Assembly: GCA_028141885.1 (NCBI GenBank)
Contig: JAOIQU010000027.1
Coordinates: 1 to 19,277 of the forward strand
DNA length: 19,277 nt
Source of the DNA: Flavobacteriales bacterium
GTDB taxonomy: Bacteria; Bacteroidota; Bacteroidia; Flavobacteriales; UA16
Direction of reading: 5' to 3'
The notes beneath the pieces were generated by a model. The model did no database searches and had not been told where the DNA came from. It saw only the letters and a list, made by a program, of their open reading frames with translations. A program made the translations under genes and the position numbers. Shown in pieces: positions 1 through 7,253 of this stretch (within the stretch, counting starts at the first letter, position 1; the number at the start of each line of letters is the position of its first letter).

Positions 1-1134
1 AATGCAGATCAGGGTGTACTTCGCTTCGATGTCATAGAGGCTTCGAAATTCTTGTTGATCGAGGTCGGGAAGGGTGATGTTGGGAGGGCGGTTTCCGCAC
101 AACGTGAATTTCAAATCGTCAGCTCGTTCCAGGATCTTGTTCAGTTTTTCATCGTCAAGCCAATCGACCATCCCCGTGCGGTAATAGGCATTGACCAAGT
201 CGACAAACACCTTGTCCATGCACATGATTTTCGACGATTCGCTCGCGTAGGTCATGTGATGAAGCATGTATTTGAACATGTCCTTGTTGTCGTTGTCCAG
301 GGCCCGTTTCAGCAAGCCATGTGCTTCCGTGAGCATGGTGTCAGGAATCTGGGGCAGGACTTTCGCCCAATACCTCGAAATCAACTGGTCGAATCCGCCA
401 TCTCGCACGAGTCGTGGGTCAGAAAAGTCAACCCTGTCCCAATAGTGAGCTCTGTACCACAAGTATTTCCACAACGCCGCATCTTCTGCCGATTCTGGTG
501 CGTCAGGGACTTCAGGCTCGTTCATCATGCTGAGGTACTTGCCAAACAAGAAATCACGTGGATCGTTGGTCAGGTAGTATTGGTACTCGGTGACTTCATC
601 GGTCAGCTTCTGAAGACCCGCCCGGGCTGCCGCAACTTCATCTTTGGTGGCCGCGCTGTCTCGCAGGACCAAGTCGAAGGGTTCACGCTCCTTGCGCTTC
701 TTTTTCAGAAAGCTGAGGTAACCATAGAAGACGTCATTCTCTTTGCTTTGAATGACCTCCAGGTCACCCGCAGGGTCTGTGGACGTGGTCTTGAACTCCA
801 TAGGTTCATTGACCATGAGGAACTCAAAGAATTTGGGCCCCGGCAGCACCACGGCATATTTGCCGCCCTCTGCGAAAGGCTTTCCATCAAAGGTCACCGT
901 GCCCTTGGCATCGGTCACAGCTGTGTCGTTGTAGAACAGTTTTGCCCCATAGTAATTGGCGAGGTAAATGGTGTCGTTGGACAACCCATCGATGTGAACC
1001 ACGAGGTTGTTGGGCAACGTCGCTCCTGCATTCGGGCTTTGGGAGGAAATTTGAGAAGAGAACGCGGCGAAGGCGACCAAAAACATCGCGCGGAAAGGTG
1101 AACGGATCAAGGGTGGCAGAGGTTGAATGTTCAT
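1..1134 (-). CDS. DUF4369/DUF5106-type thioredoxin-like exported protein, C-terminus cut by window edge
   Basis: An open minus-strand frame begins with ATG at 1134-1132 and stays open for 378 codons to base 1, so the stop lies outside the window. The N-terminus has a basic start followed by a hydrophobic stretch (about residues 16-32) ending in small residues, consistent with export. Residues ~45-130 resemble the DUF4369 beta domain found at the front of Bacteroidota TlpA/thioredoxin-like proteins (an NDTIYLANYYG-type strand, then a GPKFFEF-type strand). Residues ~130-350 are helical and acidic/basic, like DUF5106. The last residues (a LPDLD motif, then YTLICI) look like the first strand of a thioredoxin fold, so the expected CxxC would be just beyond the edge and cannot be seen. 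From family knowledge the role would be periplasmic thiol-disulfide chemistry. The domain calls are by pattern recognition. A consensus-like promoter lies just upstream. Confidence 0.8.
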   Translation of the reverse strand, partial: MNIQPLPPLIRSPFRAMFLVAFAAFSSQISSQSPNAGATLPNNLVVHIDGLSNDTIYLANYYGAKLFYNDTAVTDAKGTVTFDGKPFAEGGKYAVVLPGPKFFEFLMVNEPMEFKTTSTDPAGDLEVIQSKENDVFYGYLSFLKKKRKEREPFDLVLRDSAATKDEVAAARAGLQKLTDEVTEYQYYLTNDPRDFLFGKYLSMMNEPEVPDAPESAEDAALWKYLWYRAHYWDRVDFSDPRLVRDGGFDQLISRYWAKVLPQIPDTMLTEAHGLLKRALDNDNKDMFKYMLHHMTYASESSKIMCMDKVFVDLVNAYYRTGMVDWLDDEKLNKILERADDLKFTLCGNRPPNITLPDLDQQEFRSLYDIEAKYTLICI

Positions 1135-1153
1135 CGAATCAAGAATAGACGCC

Positions 1154-1186
1154 CAAATGTACTGCGGGCATAAACGGCTGTTGCAA
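1154..1186 (-). promoter_or_regulatory. Bacteroidota-type promoter for the DUF4369 gene
   Basis: On the minus strand TACATTTG (1161-1154) matches the Bacteroidota -7 consensus TAnnTTTG exactly. A TTG (1186-1184) lies 22 nt upstream, as expected for the -33 element. The -7 element ends 19 nt before the ATG at 1134, which would give a leader of about a dozen bases. A 7/8 match on the opposite strand (AATCTTTG, 1185-1192) overlaps the -33 element and could serve the divergent gene starting at 1219. Confidence 0.5.
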
Positions 1187-1218
1187 TCTTTGTGCCAACG
1201 CGTCTTAAGAATTCACGT

Positions 1219-2868
1219 GTGAAAGACAAACACAAAACCAAGGTTGCCGTCGTCGGTGCTGGCGGCGTCGGAGCATGGGTCGCCAAATTCCTCGTCGACC
1301 GAGGCTGTGAGGTCGTGGCGTCGACGCGTTCGTCGAGCACGACGCGAGCCCTGACTTTGCTTGGTGTCCGCGTCTTGGACTGGCATTGGACGCCAGATGC
1401 GTCCTGGGAACCATGGTTGCTCGCAAAGGCAGACGTATGGTGTGTCACTGTGCCTCCAAGGATGGGAGTGGAGGGCGCATTGGCCTTTCACGAATCACTC
1501 AAGTCTGCTGCCAAAGTTGCTCAGGTGAAGCGACTGATTTGGACGTCATCAACAGCGCTTTACGACCCAAAGGTCGAGGGTGTCTTGGTGGAGGACGACG
1601 CTATTCACATTGCTTCTCGTCACACAGGCGTGGACATGCTCGCGCTTGAGGAGATGCATCGTCAAGGTGATGTGCCATTCGTGGCCTTGCGGTTTGGAGG
1701 CCTCTTTGGGCCGTCGCGACACCCCGTGTCGGCATTGCTCAAGCGCGACCCTGTCGTGGATGGCGATGGCACGGTCCAATGGGTCCATGAGGAGGATGCG
1801 GCAGCGGCATGTGTGCATGTGGCACTTCAGCAAGGCCCTTTGCCCGACGCGCTCAATGTCGTGGCCCCTATTGTTGCCTCGCGCAAAGCGCTTTTGTTCG
1901 CGGGTCTCTCAGAAAAAGAACGCCCCGTGACTCAAGCTGGCGGCGTGAAGCGTTTTGTGTCGTCTCAGCGTCTTTTGGACCTGGGATTCACCTTCCAAAC
2001 ACCAGACCCAGAAGCGTGGGTCCTTTGTCAAGCAGGTGTCAATGTTCATGGAAGGTGGCAGGGGCCTCATGGTTTGCTCCATTGGACCCAACACCGTCCC
2101 AAATCGGGTCGCTTGAAGGGAAAAGCGCTGATGGTGCACGGGTACAAAGGCTTCCGCGAATGGGGCAATTGGAAAGGTGTGGCAGAACGCTGGGCCAAAG
2201 AAGGGTGGGAGGTCACGCGGATGGACTTCTCACACAACGGCCACGTGCCCCCGTTCTTGGAGGCTTGCCTCGACGAGGAGGCATGGAGTGACAACCGTTA
2301 TCACATCGAGTGCGACGAAGTGGCCCATGCCTTGGCCCAAATCGACAAGGGTGATTTGCCTATTGTCGTGATGGGGCACAGTCGCGGTGGGGCAATGGCC
2401 ATGTTGGGTGCAGAACAACATGTTCTTCAAGGAGGCCGATTGGACGGGGTCGCGCTTTGGGCCCCAGTTTCGGATGTGGCATCGAGATTGCCGCAAGGTG
2501 CCGCGCTTGAAGCGTGGAAATCCACCAATCGATTGGAAGTGCTGAACGGCCGGACAGGTCAAACGCTTGTCCATCCTTTTGCGTTCTATGCGGAAACCTT
2601 GCGTCGCGCTGAGGAACTCAGCGTCGAGCGTGCGACCAAGGCAACGTCTTGTCCAGTTTTGGTTGTTCACGGAACGTTGGATCCTGCGGTGCACTCTTCA
2701 GAGGGGAAGCGCATTTGCGAATGGGCGAGACGTGGTTCATTCGAGCCGATAGCCCATGCAGACCATGTTTTTGGCATGCGCCACCCATGGCCCGACGCAG
2801 GAGAGTGGCCAGGGCATCTCGAAGAAGCTTGGCGACGACAGCGCGCTTGGTTGCAATCTTGCCTTTGA
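1219..2868 (+). CDS. Fusion of atypical SDR (YeeZ-like NAD(P)-binding) and alpha/beta hydrolase
   Basis: This is a 549-codon frame with two recognisable domains. Residues ~5-270 form a Rossmann fold: GAGGVG at 13-18 after a VAVV strand, TSSTALYD at ~109-116, RFGGLFGP at ~158-165, and HEEDAAAACVH, which is typical of extended/atypical SDRs of the YeeZ/NAD-dependent epimerase type. No YxxxK catalytic pair is evident. Residues ~300-545 form an alpha/beta hydrolase with HGYKGF after a LMV strand, nucleophile elbow GHSRGG (Ser388), acid in HGTLD (Asp488) and His516 in HADHVFG. Both halves look complete. There is no stop or frame change at the junction, so this is a true fusion as read. The first in-frame ATG is inside the Rossmann fold, so a GTG start is needed. 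I chose 1219; an in-frame GTG at 1192 is the alternative, but a possible -7 element (AATCTTTG) ends exactly there. Substrates are unknown. No signal peptide is seen, so it is probably cytoplasmic. Confidence 0.85.
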   Translation: MKDKHKTKVAVVGAGGVGAWVAKFLVDRGCEVVASTRSSSTTRALTLLGVRVLDWHWTPDASWEPWLLAKADVWCVTVPPRMGVEGALAFHESLKSAAKVAQVKRLIWTSSTALYDPKVEGVLVEDDAIHIASRHTGVDMLALEEMHRQGDVPFVALRFGGLFGPSRHPVSALLKRDPVVDGDGTVQWVHEEDAAAACVHVALQQGPLPDALNVVAPIVASRKALLFAGLSEKERPVTQAGGVKRFVSSQRLLDLGFTFQTPDPEAWVLCQAGVNVHGRWQGPHGLLHWTQHRPKSGRLKGKALMVHGYKGFREWGNWKGVAERWAKEGWEVTRMDFSHNGHVPPFLEACLDEEAWSDNRYHIECDEVAHALAQIDKGDLPIVVMGHSRGGAMAMLGAEQHVLQGGRLDGVALWAPVSDVASRLPQGAALEAWKSTNRLEVLNGRTGQTLVHPFAFYAETLRRAEELSVERATKATSCPVLVVHGTLDPAVHSSEGKRICEWARRGSFEPIAHADHVFGMRHPWPDAGEWPGHLEEAWRRQRAWLQSCL

Positions 2869-2897
2869 CCGGCAGGTTCACAAACCATCGTGAATGA

Positions 2898-2927
2898 AAA
2901 AAGCCGACCCCATGGAGTCGGCTTTTT
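2898..2927. terminator. Bidirectional rho-independent terminator
   Basis: The stem GCCGAC (2903-2908) pairs with GTCGGC (2917-2922) across an 8-nt loop. An A run (2898-2902) and a T run (2923-2927) flank the stem, extending it and giving a U-tract on either strand. It lies between the convergent stops at 2868 (plus) and 2945 (minus), so it can serve both genes. Confidence 0.85.
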
Positions 2928-2944
2928 CAACGTATGGAGTGCAC

Positions 2945-3865
2945 TCACTTTTGAACGACCAAGCGCTGGGTAGAGCGCTCTGGGCCGTGGCTCACCTCAA
3001 GGAGATAAATGCCATTGTCGAGATTCAAATCGATTTGGGTTCCACCGCGCAAGTCGGAACGAACTTCTTCGAACACCACTTGACCATTCAATGCCAAGAT
3101 GCGGACCATGGCCTGCTCAAAGTTCGCCTGAATGCGAAGGTTGTCTTTTGCAGGGTTGGGGCCAAACACCATTTCCATGTGCATTTCTGCCACGGCGTCG
3201 GTTCCACATGACGGAAGGGTTTCCAAGGTGGTCACTGAAATGTCGTCGACGTAGTACAACGGCAAAGTCATCCCGTCTCCAGCGGCATAGAAGTTCACTC
3301 CTCCGATTTGCTCGCCGTCGTAGGGGAGTTCGCCGACGCATTCTCCATCGATCAAGATGTTCATCAAATCGGCATCGGTGTCGATTTCATGTTTGATTTC
3401 AACCCAAGCACCGTTGTTGTAGGTGGTTGTGAATTCAGGTCCACCGGCTCCAGCATCCACAGCGTACCGAATGGTGCCATCTGACCCCAAGTAGCACTCA
3501 AATGCCCACTCCACACCAGCGATGATGTTTTCTTGGACGTTGTAGTAACCCGAAGAGCCAGGTGGCACGAGCAAATTGAAGGTCACATCTTGAATGCCTT
3601 CAAGACCAGCCGTGAGCACGATATCCATTGGGCCGCCGGTCAGTTGACCTTCAATTTTCAAGGAGTTGGTTCCCGAAAGTTGGGCTTCGTTGGTGACGTA
3701 TGCGTCAGTCGCACCTGCCGCCGGCCACAAGTCAAACGCTTGAGAGACCTCAGTGATGGCATCTCCACTCGCGAAGCCGTCAAAATTTTCCGAGTACAAC
3801 GGATTCTGAGCAAATGTCAAATTGAAGGTTGCACAGGCCAGACCAGAGAGTAGAATGTGTTTCAT
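2945..3865 (-). CDS. Secreted protein with LamG-like/jelly-roll N-terminal domain and T9SS sorting domain
   Basis: This is a 306-residue exported protein. The start MKHILLSGLACATFNLTFAQ is a clean signal peptide, so I prefer ATG 3865 over an upstream in-frame ATG at 3895. Residues ~22-215 look like a concanavalin/LamG-type beta sandwich common in Bacteroidota surface proteins: an ENFDGFASGD opening, SGTNSLKIEG, GVEWAFECYLG, a WVEIKHEIDTDAD strand with LIDGE, and YVDDIS near the end of the domain. Residues ~235-306 are a type A Por secretion (T9SS) C-terminal sorting domain: FGPNPAKDNL, then VRILALNGQVV, LDNGIYLLEV and the basic end QRLVVQK. The protein is thus expected to cross the outer membrane through T9SS and be released or surface-attached. 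The ligand is unknown. It is monocistronic between a divergent gene and a shared terminator. Confidence 0.88.
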   Translation of the reverse strand: MKHILLSGLACATFNLTFAQNPLYSENFDGFASGDAITEVSQAFDLWPAAGATDAYVTNEAQLSGTNSLKIEGQLTGGPMDIVLTAGLEGIQDVTFNLLVPPGSSGYYNVQENIIAGVEWAFECYLGSDGTIRYAVDAGAGGPEFTTTYNNGAWVEIKHEIDTDADLMNILIDGECVGELPYDGEQIGGVNFYAAGDGMTLPLYYVDDISVTTLETLPSCGTDAVAEMHMEMVFGPNPAKDNLRIQANFEQAMVRILALNGQVVFEEVRSDLRGGTQIDLNLDNGIYLLEVSHGPERSTQRLVVQK

Positions 3866-3903
3866 TGAAAGGGGTTCTTCTTTACAAGATAGCAATTGTG
3901 CGG

Positions 3904-3911
3904 AAAATGTA
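3904..3911 (-). promoter_or_regulatory. Possible -7 promoter element for the T9SS protein
   Basis: On the minus strand TACATTTT (3911-3904) matches TAnnTTTG at 7 of 8 positions, with a GTTTC about 20 nt upstream as a poor -33 element. It would give a leader of about 35 bases before the ATG at 3865. The 80-bp divergent gap 3866-3945 holds no other clear signal, and I see no promoter for the plus-strand gene. Confidence 0.25.
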
Positions 3912-3945
3912 CGGCGCTTGAGTGAGGAAACCCGAACATTGCGCC

Positions 3946-4770
3946 ATGATTTGGGAAGGAAATTTGCGCAAAATGAGGTCGTCGGTCATGCCCGATGGAC
4001 AGGTTAAGTATGCATTGAGCGGCGCTGATGTGACCGAGCCTCTGCCTGAAACGGCCATCAACGGGTGGATTGGGAAGCGGTTTCACATCCATTTCGAGGG
4101 TCTCATTCATTGCGTTGTTTCAGGCAAGCGCATCAAGAAAACCTACGGTGAAGGCATGTCCTATGACGCCTTTCTCAAATCTCCACTCGCGTGTCCCAGC
4201 ATCATTCGGCCCGAATTGAGCAGGATCCACGAAGGCATTGCCTTGCGCGACGAGGCGTGGGAACGTGCCAACCACTTGCAGCCTCATGTGGTGTACATCA
4301 GTCAGACTTCGCACCTCAAAGTCGGAGTGACTCGCGCCACCAACGTGCCGTCTCGTTGGGTGGACCAAGGCGCATGCGGCGCCATCCTCGTGGCCAACGC
4401 CCCCTACAGACAATTGGCAGGGGAGATGGAGGTGGCGCTCAAAGATTCTTTCTCTGACCGCACCCATTGGCGGAACATGTTGGCCTCGGCAACCTTGGAT
4501 GAGGAGGCACTGGTCGAAGCCAAAGAAGAAGCCCTCGATGCCTTGGGAATCCCCTACGAAGCCTTCTTTGAAGACTCAGATACCGTGACGCGCTTGCACT
4601 ACCCGGTGCATGCGTATCCTTCGAAAGTGACGAGTGTCAGACTAGACAAGCACCCTGACGTTGAGGGCACGCTTGTGGGCATCAAAGGACAGTATTGGAT
4701 GTTCGAGGATGGCCGTGTTTGGAATGTTCGTTCACACACGGGTTATCGGATCACCGTGGCAGTCAATTGA
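3946..4770 (+). CDS. DUF2797 domain protein with degenerate cysteine cluster
   Basis: This is a 274-residue protein of the DUF2797 family, whose biochemical function is unknown. Recognisable family blocks are the start MIWEGNLRKM, the HIHFEG strand, PSIIRPELSRIHEGIA (residues ~84-99), VYISQTSHLKVGVTR (~117-131), SRWVDQGA (~136-143), and a GEMEVALK...DRTHWRNML block. The start MIWEGNLRKM matches how family members normally begin, so ATG 3946 is preferred over the upstream GTG at 3922. In most homologues the N-terminal part carries several Cys residues resembling a zinc ribbon. Here only Cys56 and Cys83 remain and the other expected positions read Ser, Met, Phe or Ala (see findings). No signal peptide is present, so it should be cytoplasmic. 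Its stop overlaps the convergent yqgE stop by 8 bp. Confidence 0.85.
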   Translation: MIWEGNLRKMRSSVMPDGQVKYALSGADVTEPLPETAINGWIGKRFHIHFEGLIHCVVSGKRIKKTYGEGMSYDAFLKSPLACPSIIRPELSRIHEGIALRDEAWERANHLQPHVVYISQTSHLKVGVTRATNVPSRWVDQGACGAILVANAPYRQLAGEMEVALKDSFSDRTHWRNMLASATLDEEALVEAKEEALDALGIPYEAFFEDSDTVTRLHYPVHAYPSKVTSVRLDKHPDVEGTLVGIKGQYWMFEDGRVWNVRSHTGYRITVAVN

Positions 4771-5341
4771 GCGACGGATCATTGGGCGCATTGGCGATGT
4801 GCGTGAATCCGTCTCCCATGTCAGAGATCAAACGTTTCCAGAACTCCTCGTTTTCTTCGTCGGTTCTCATGATGTCCGTTTTTGAGGCATCGGCAACGAA
4901 CCAAGATCGGCTGCGAATCTCTTCCTGAAGCTGCGCTGGGGACCACCCGCTGTATCCGATGAAAAACCGTATTTCATGGGATTTGAGGCCGCCTTCTTTG
5001 AGCATGCTTTGGATTTGTTCAAAGTCGCCGCCCATGTGCACGCCATCGATCACCGGGATGCTGTCGGCAATGTCTTGTCGAGTGTGCAAATAGTACAGAT
5101 TTCCATTTTTGACAGGACCTCCGACGCTGATGCGGGTGTTGAGTTTGGGCAATTCGTCCATCACCTCGTCCACATCGATGTCCACGAAATTGTTCAACAC
5201 AAAGCCAAAGCTGCCTTCGTCGTTGTGTTCGCACAGCAACACGACTTTTCGTCCGAAATAAGGGTCGTCAAGGAAGGGCTCGCTGAGCAAAATGTCTCCC
5301 GCTTTGGGCAGGGCTTGATTGCTGGGTGTGAATCGAATCAT
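4763..5341 (-). CDS. yqgE: YqgE/AlgH family protein
   Basis: This is a 192-residue protein matching the YqgE/AlgH (UPF0301) family, whose members are usually about 185-190 residues. Diagnostic blocks are AGDILLSEPFLDDPYFGRKV (~13-32), GSFGFVLNN (~43-51), VGGPVKNGNLYYLH (~73-86), GYSGWSPAQLQEEI (~130-143) and WFVADAS (~147-153). The start MIRFTPSNQALPKAG at 5341 fits the family. The frame stays open upstream to 5548, but that part overlaps the divergent peptidase gene and has no family similarity. AlgH was described as an alginate regulator in Pseudomonas, but the molecular function of the family is not settled. No signal peptide is seen. A minus-strand GAACTTTG (5397-5390) is a 7/8 match to the -7 consensus but lacks a -33 partner. 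Confidence 0.93.
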   Translation of the reverse strand: MIRFTPSNQALPKAGDILLSEPFLDDPYFGRKVVLLCEHNDEGSFGFVLNNFVDIDVDEVMDELPKLNTRISVGGPVKNGNLYYLHTRQDIADSIPVIDGVHMGGDFEQIQSMLKEGGLKSHEIRFFIGYSGWSPAQLQEEIRSRSWFVADASKTDIMRTDEENEEFWKRLISDMGDGFTHIANAPNDPSLN

Positions 5342-5411
5342 GGACAACACGAAGTTCGTTCTGTTCTTGGAAAATCCGACGCGTGTCAACAAAGTTCCGT
5401 CATTTGCATCC

Positions 5412-7241
5412 ATGAAAGACCTGAACACTTCTTGGATGGCCATCTTTGCGATGGCTTGCATTGGTTGTGGATCAAACGCGTCACTTGAGCAAAGGGCGAC
5501 GGAAGAACTTGAGTGGTCTGCAGACAGCTTGCTGAAAAGCAACCACACCCCAACTTGGGAAGATGCAGTGGCGATGGCAGAGGCACTGGCCTTGAGCGAT
5601 GAGCGGGCTCACGCGCTTCAGGTCGGATGGAGTGACATTGGCCGACCGATTCACGCCCTTGTACTCACAGAGTCTGGACACGCCGCCCTCGAATCAGGCG
5701 CAATCGCGGAAAATGGCATCGAGGCACTTCATGCTTGGTCCGAAGGTCTTGCCGAGGAGCACGCTGTGGTCATGGTGAACAACGCCATTCATCCAGGAGA
5801 ACCCTGCGGGGTGAATGCTTCGTTTGCCCTTGCTGCCCAATGGCTGAAAACGCCCACCGCCGCCAATCACCCACTTTCAAAGAGCTCCTGGGTGTTCGTT
5901 CCTCAGTACAACGTGGGTGGGGCATCTCGGCGAAACTGTTGCACAAGGGCGAATCAAGACGGCCCAGCATCTTATGGCTTCAGGGGGAATGCAGCCAACC
6001 TGGATTTGAACCGAGATTTCATCAAGATGGACAGCCGGAATGCCGAGGCGTTTGTGGCGTTGTTTCACGCTGTCGAACCCGATGTGTTTGTCGACACCCA
6101 CACCTCGAATGGTGCCGATTATCCCTACACGATGACGCTCATCACCACACAGCCAGACAAGGCAGGACCTGTGGTGGGCCCCTTTCTTAGGAATGAACTT
6201 GAACCGGCGCTCTTTGAGGGCATGAAGGAGCAAGGTTGGCCCATGGCTCCGTACGTCTATTCCTTGGGGTCAACACCCGAGGACGGCATCATGGGCTTCC
6301 TCGAAACACCTCGATACAGCACAGGGTATGCGACGTTGTTTGGAACCATTGGATTCACCACCGAAGCTCACATGTTGAAGCCCTTCGCCGATCGCGTTCA
6401 AGCGACGCACACCTTTCTCCAGGTTTTGGCGGATTGGATTCAAGGGCATGCCGATGAACTGACAGACCTCCGGAAGCACGAACAGGCCCGGATTGCTGCA
6501 GCTGACGTTTTGCCAGTGCGTTGGAAACTCTCATTCCAAAGAGACAGTCTGGAATTTGAGGGCTACGCAGCAAGAAGGGAGTGGAGTTCGGTCACCCAAG
6601 GCACGCGTCTGAGTTACGATCGGAGTCAGGTTTGGCGGAAACGCATTGCACATGCGAACCGGTATGGCGCCAGTGTGCGCGCTGAGGTGCCCACAGCTTG
6701 GGTGATTCCGCAGGCTTGGCGACGTGTGGTGAGTCGTCTTCAAGCCAATGAGGTGATCATGGAGCCCCTTGAACGTGACACGGTGATGTTGCTGGAAGTG
6801 ACTTGGATTGAAGGCTTCAGTTCGTCTTCAAGACCTTACGAGGGCCATCATCCGATTTCTGTGGATTCGGTGCGCACGGAAGTGCAGCCCATTCAATTGT
6901 ACCGTGGAGACTGGGTTGTTCCCTCGGACCAGAGGGCCAAGCGATACCTGACCGAGGTGCTGTCACCCTTGGCGCACGACGCCTTCCTTCATTGGAACTT
7001 CTTCGATGCGGCCTTGCAGCAAAAGGAGTATTTCTCCAGCTATGTGTTCGAGGATTTGGCTGCGGACTTGTTGGCGGGTGACGAGGGGCTTCAGTTGGCC
7101 TATGACGAAGCGCGACAACGCCACCCTGAGTGGGGTGACTCGCCACGCACGGCGCTGCAATGGATTTATGAGCGGAGTCCGCACTTCGAAGGAACGGCCA
7201 ACCGATACCCAGTGTACCGAACTTTGGACCTAGGAGATTGA
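5412..7241 (+). CDS. M14-family zinc metallocarboxypeptidase, lipoprotein
   Basis: This is a 609-residue exported peptidase. The first ~19 residues (MKDLNTSWMAIFAMACIGC) form a short lipoprotein signal with Cys19 as the likely lipidated residue, which selects ATG 5412 over upstream in-frame ATGs at 5319 and 5340 that run into the divergent yqgE start. M14 hallmarks are HPGE (zinc ligands His127 and Glu130), DLNRDF (Asn200, Arg201; substrate carboxylate binding), VDTHTSNG (third zinc ligand His230) and TTEAHML with Glu318 as the likely catalytic glutamate. Residues ~380-609 form a C-terminal region containing beta-rich stretches that I cannot name; it is common in large Bacteroidota M14 proteins. 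The likely role is trimming peptides at the cell surface or in the periplasm for nutrition. The next gene starts 12 bp downstream, suggesting cotranscription. Confidence 0.9.
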   Translation: MKDLNTSWMAIFAMACIGCGSNASLEQRATEELEWSADSLLKSNHTPTWEDAVAMAEALALSDERAHALQVGWSDIGRPIHALVLTESGHAALESGAIAENGIEALHAWSEGLAEEHAVVMVNNAIHPGEPCGVNASFALAAQWLKTPTAANHPLSKSSWVFVPQYNVGGASRRNCCTRANQDGPASYGFRGNAANLDLNRDFIKMDSRNAEAFVALFHAVEPDVFVDTHTSNGADYPYTMTLITTQPDKAGPVVGPFLRNELEPALFEGMKEQGWPMAPYVYSLGSTPEDGIMGFLETPRYSTGYATLFGTIGFTTEAHMLKPFADRVQATHTFLQVLADWIQGHADELTDLRKHEQARIAAADVLPVRWKLSFQRDSLEFEGYAARREWSSVTQGTRLSYDRSQVWRKRIAHANRYGASVRAEVPTAWVIPQAWRRVVSRLQANEVIMEPLERDTVMLLEVTWIEGFSSSSRPYEGHHPISVDSVRTEVQPIQLYRGDWVVPSDQRAKRYLTEVLSPLAHDAFLHWNFFDAALQQKEYFSSYVFEDLAADLLAGDEGLQLAYDEARQRHPEWGDSPRTALQWIYERSPHFEGTANRYPVYRTLDLGD

Positions 7242-7253
7242 TCCACCCCGAAC

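Noticed and set aside
52..1101. A 349-codon plus-strand open frame
   Set aside because: It is antisense to the minus-strand frame 1134-1, which has a signal-peptide-like start, DUF4369-like sequence and a consensus promoter. The plus-strand translation is low-complexity in Val/Phe/Arg/His and resembles no family.
5342..5548. Upstream extension of yqgE to an in-frame ATG at 5548
   Set aside because: The extra 69 residues overlap the divergent peptidase's lipoprotein signal, have no YqgE similarity, and would exceed the family length.
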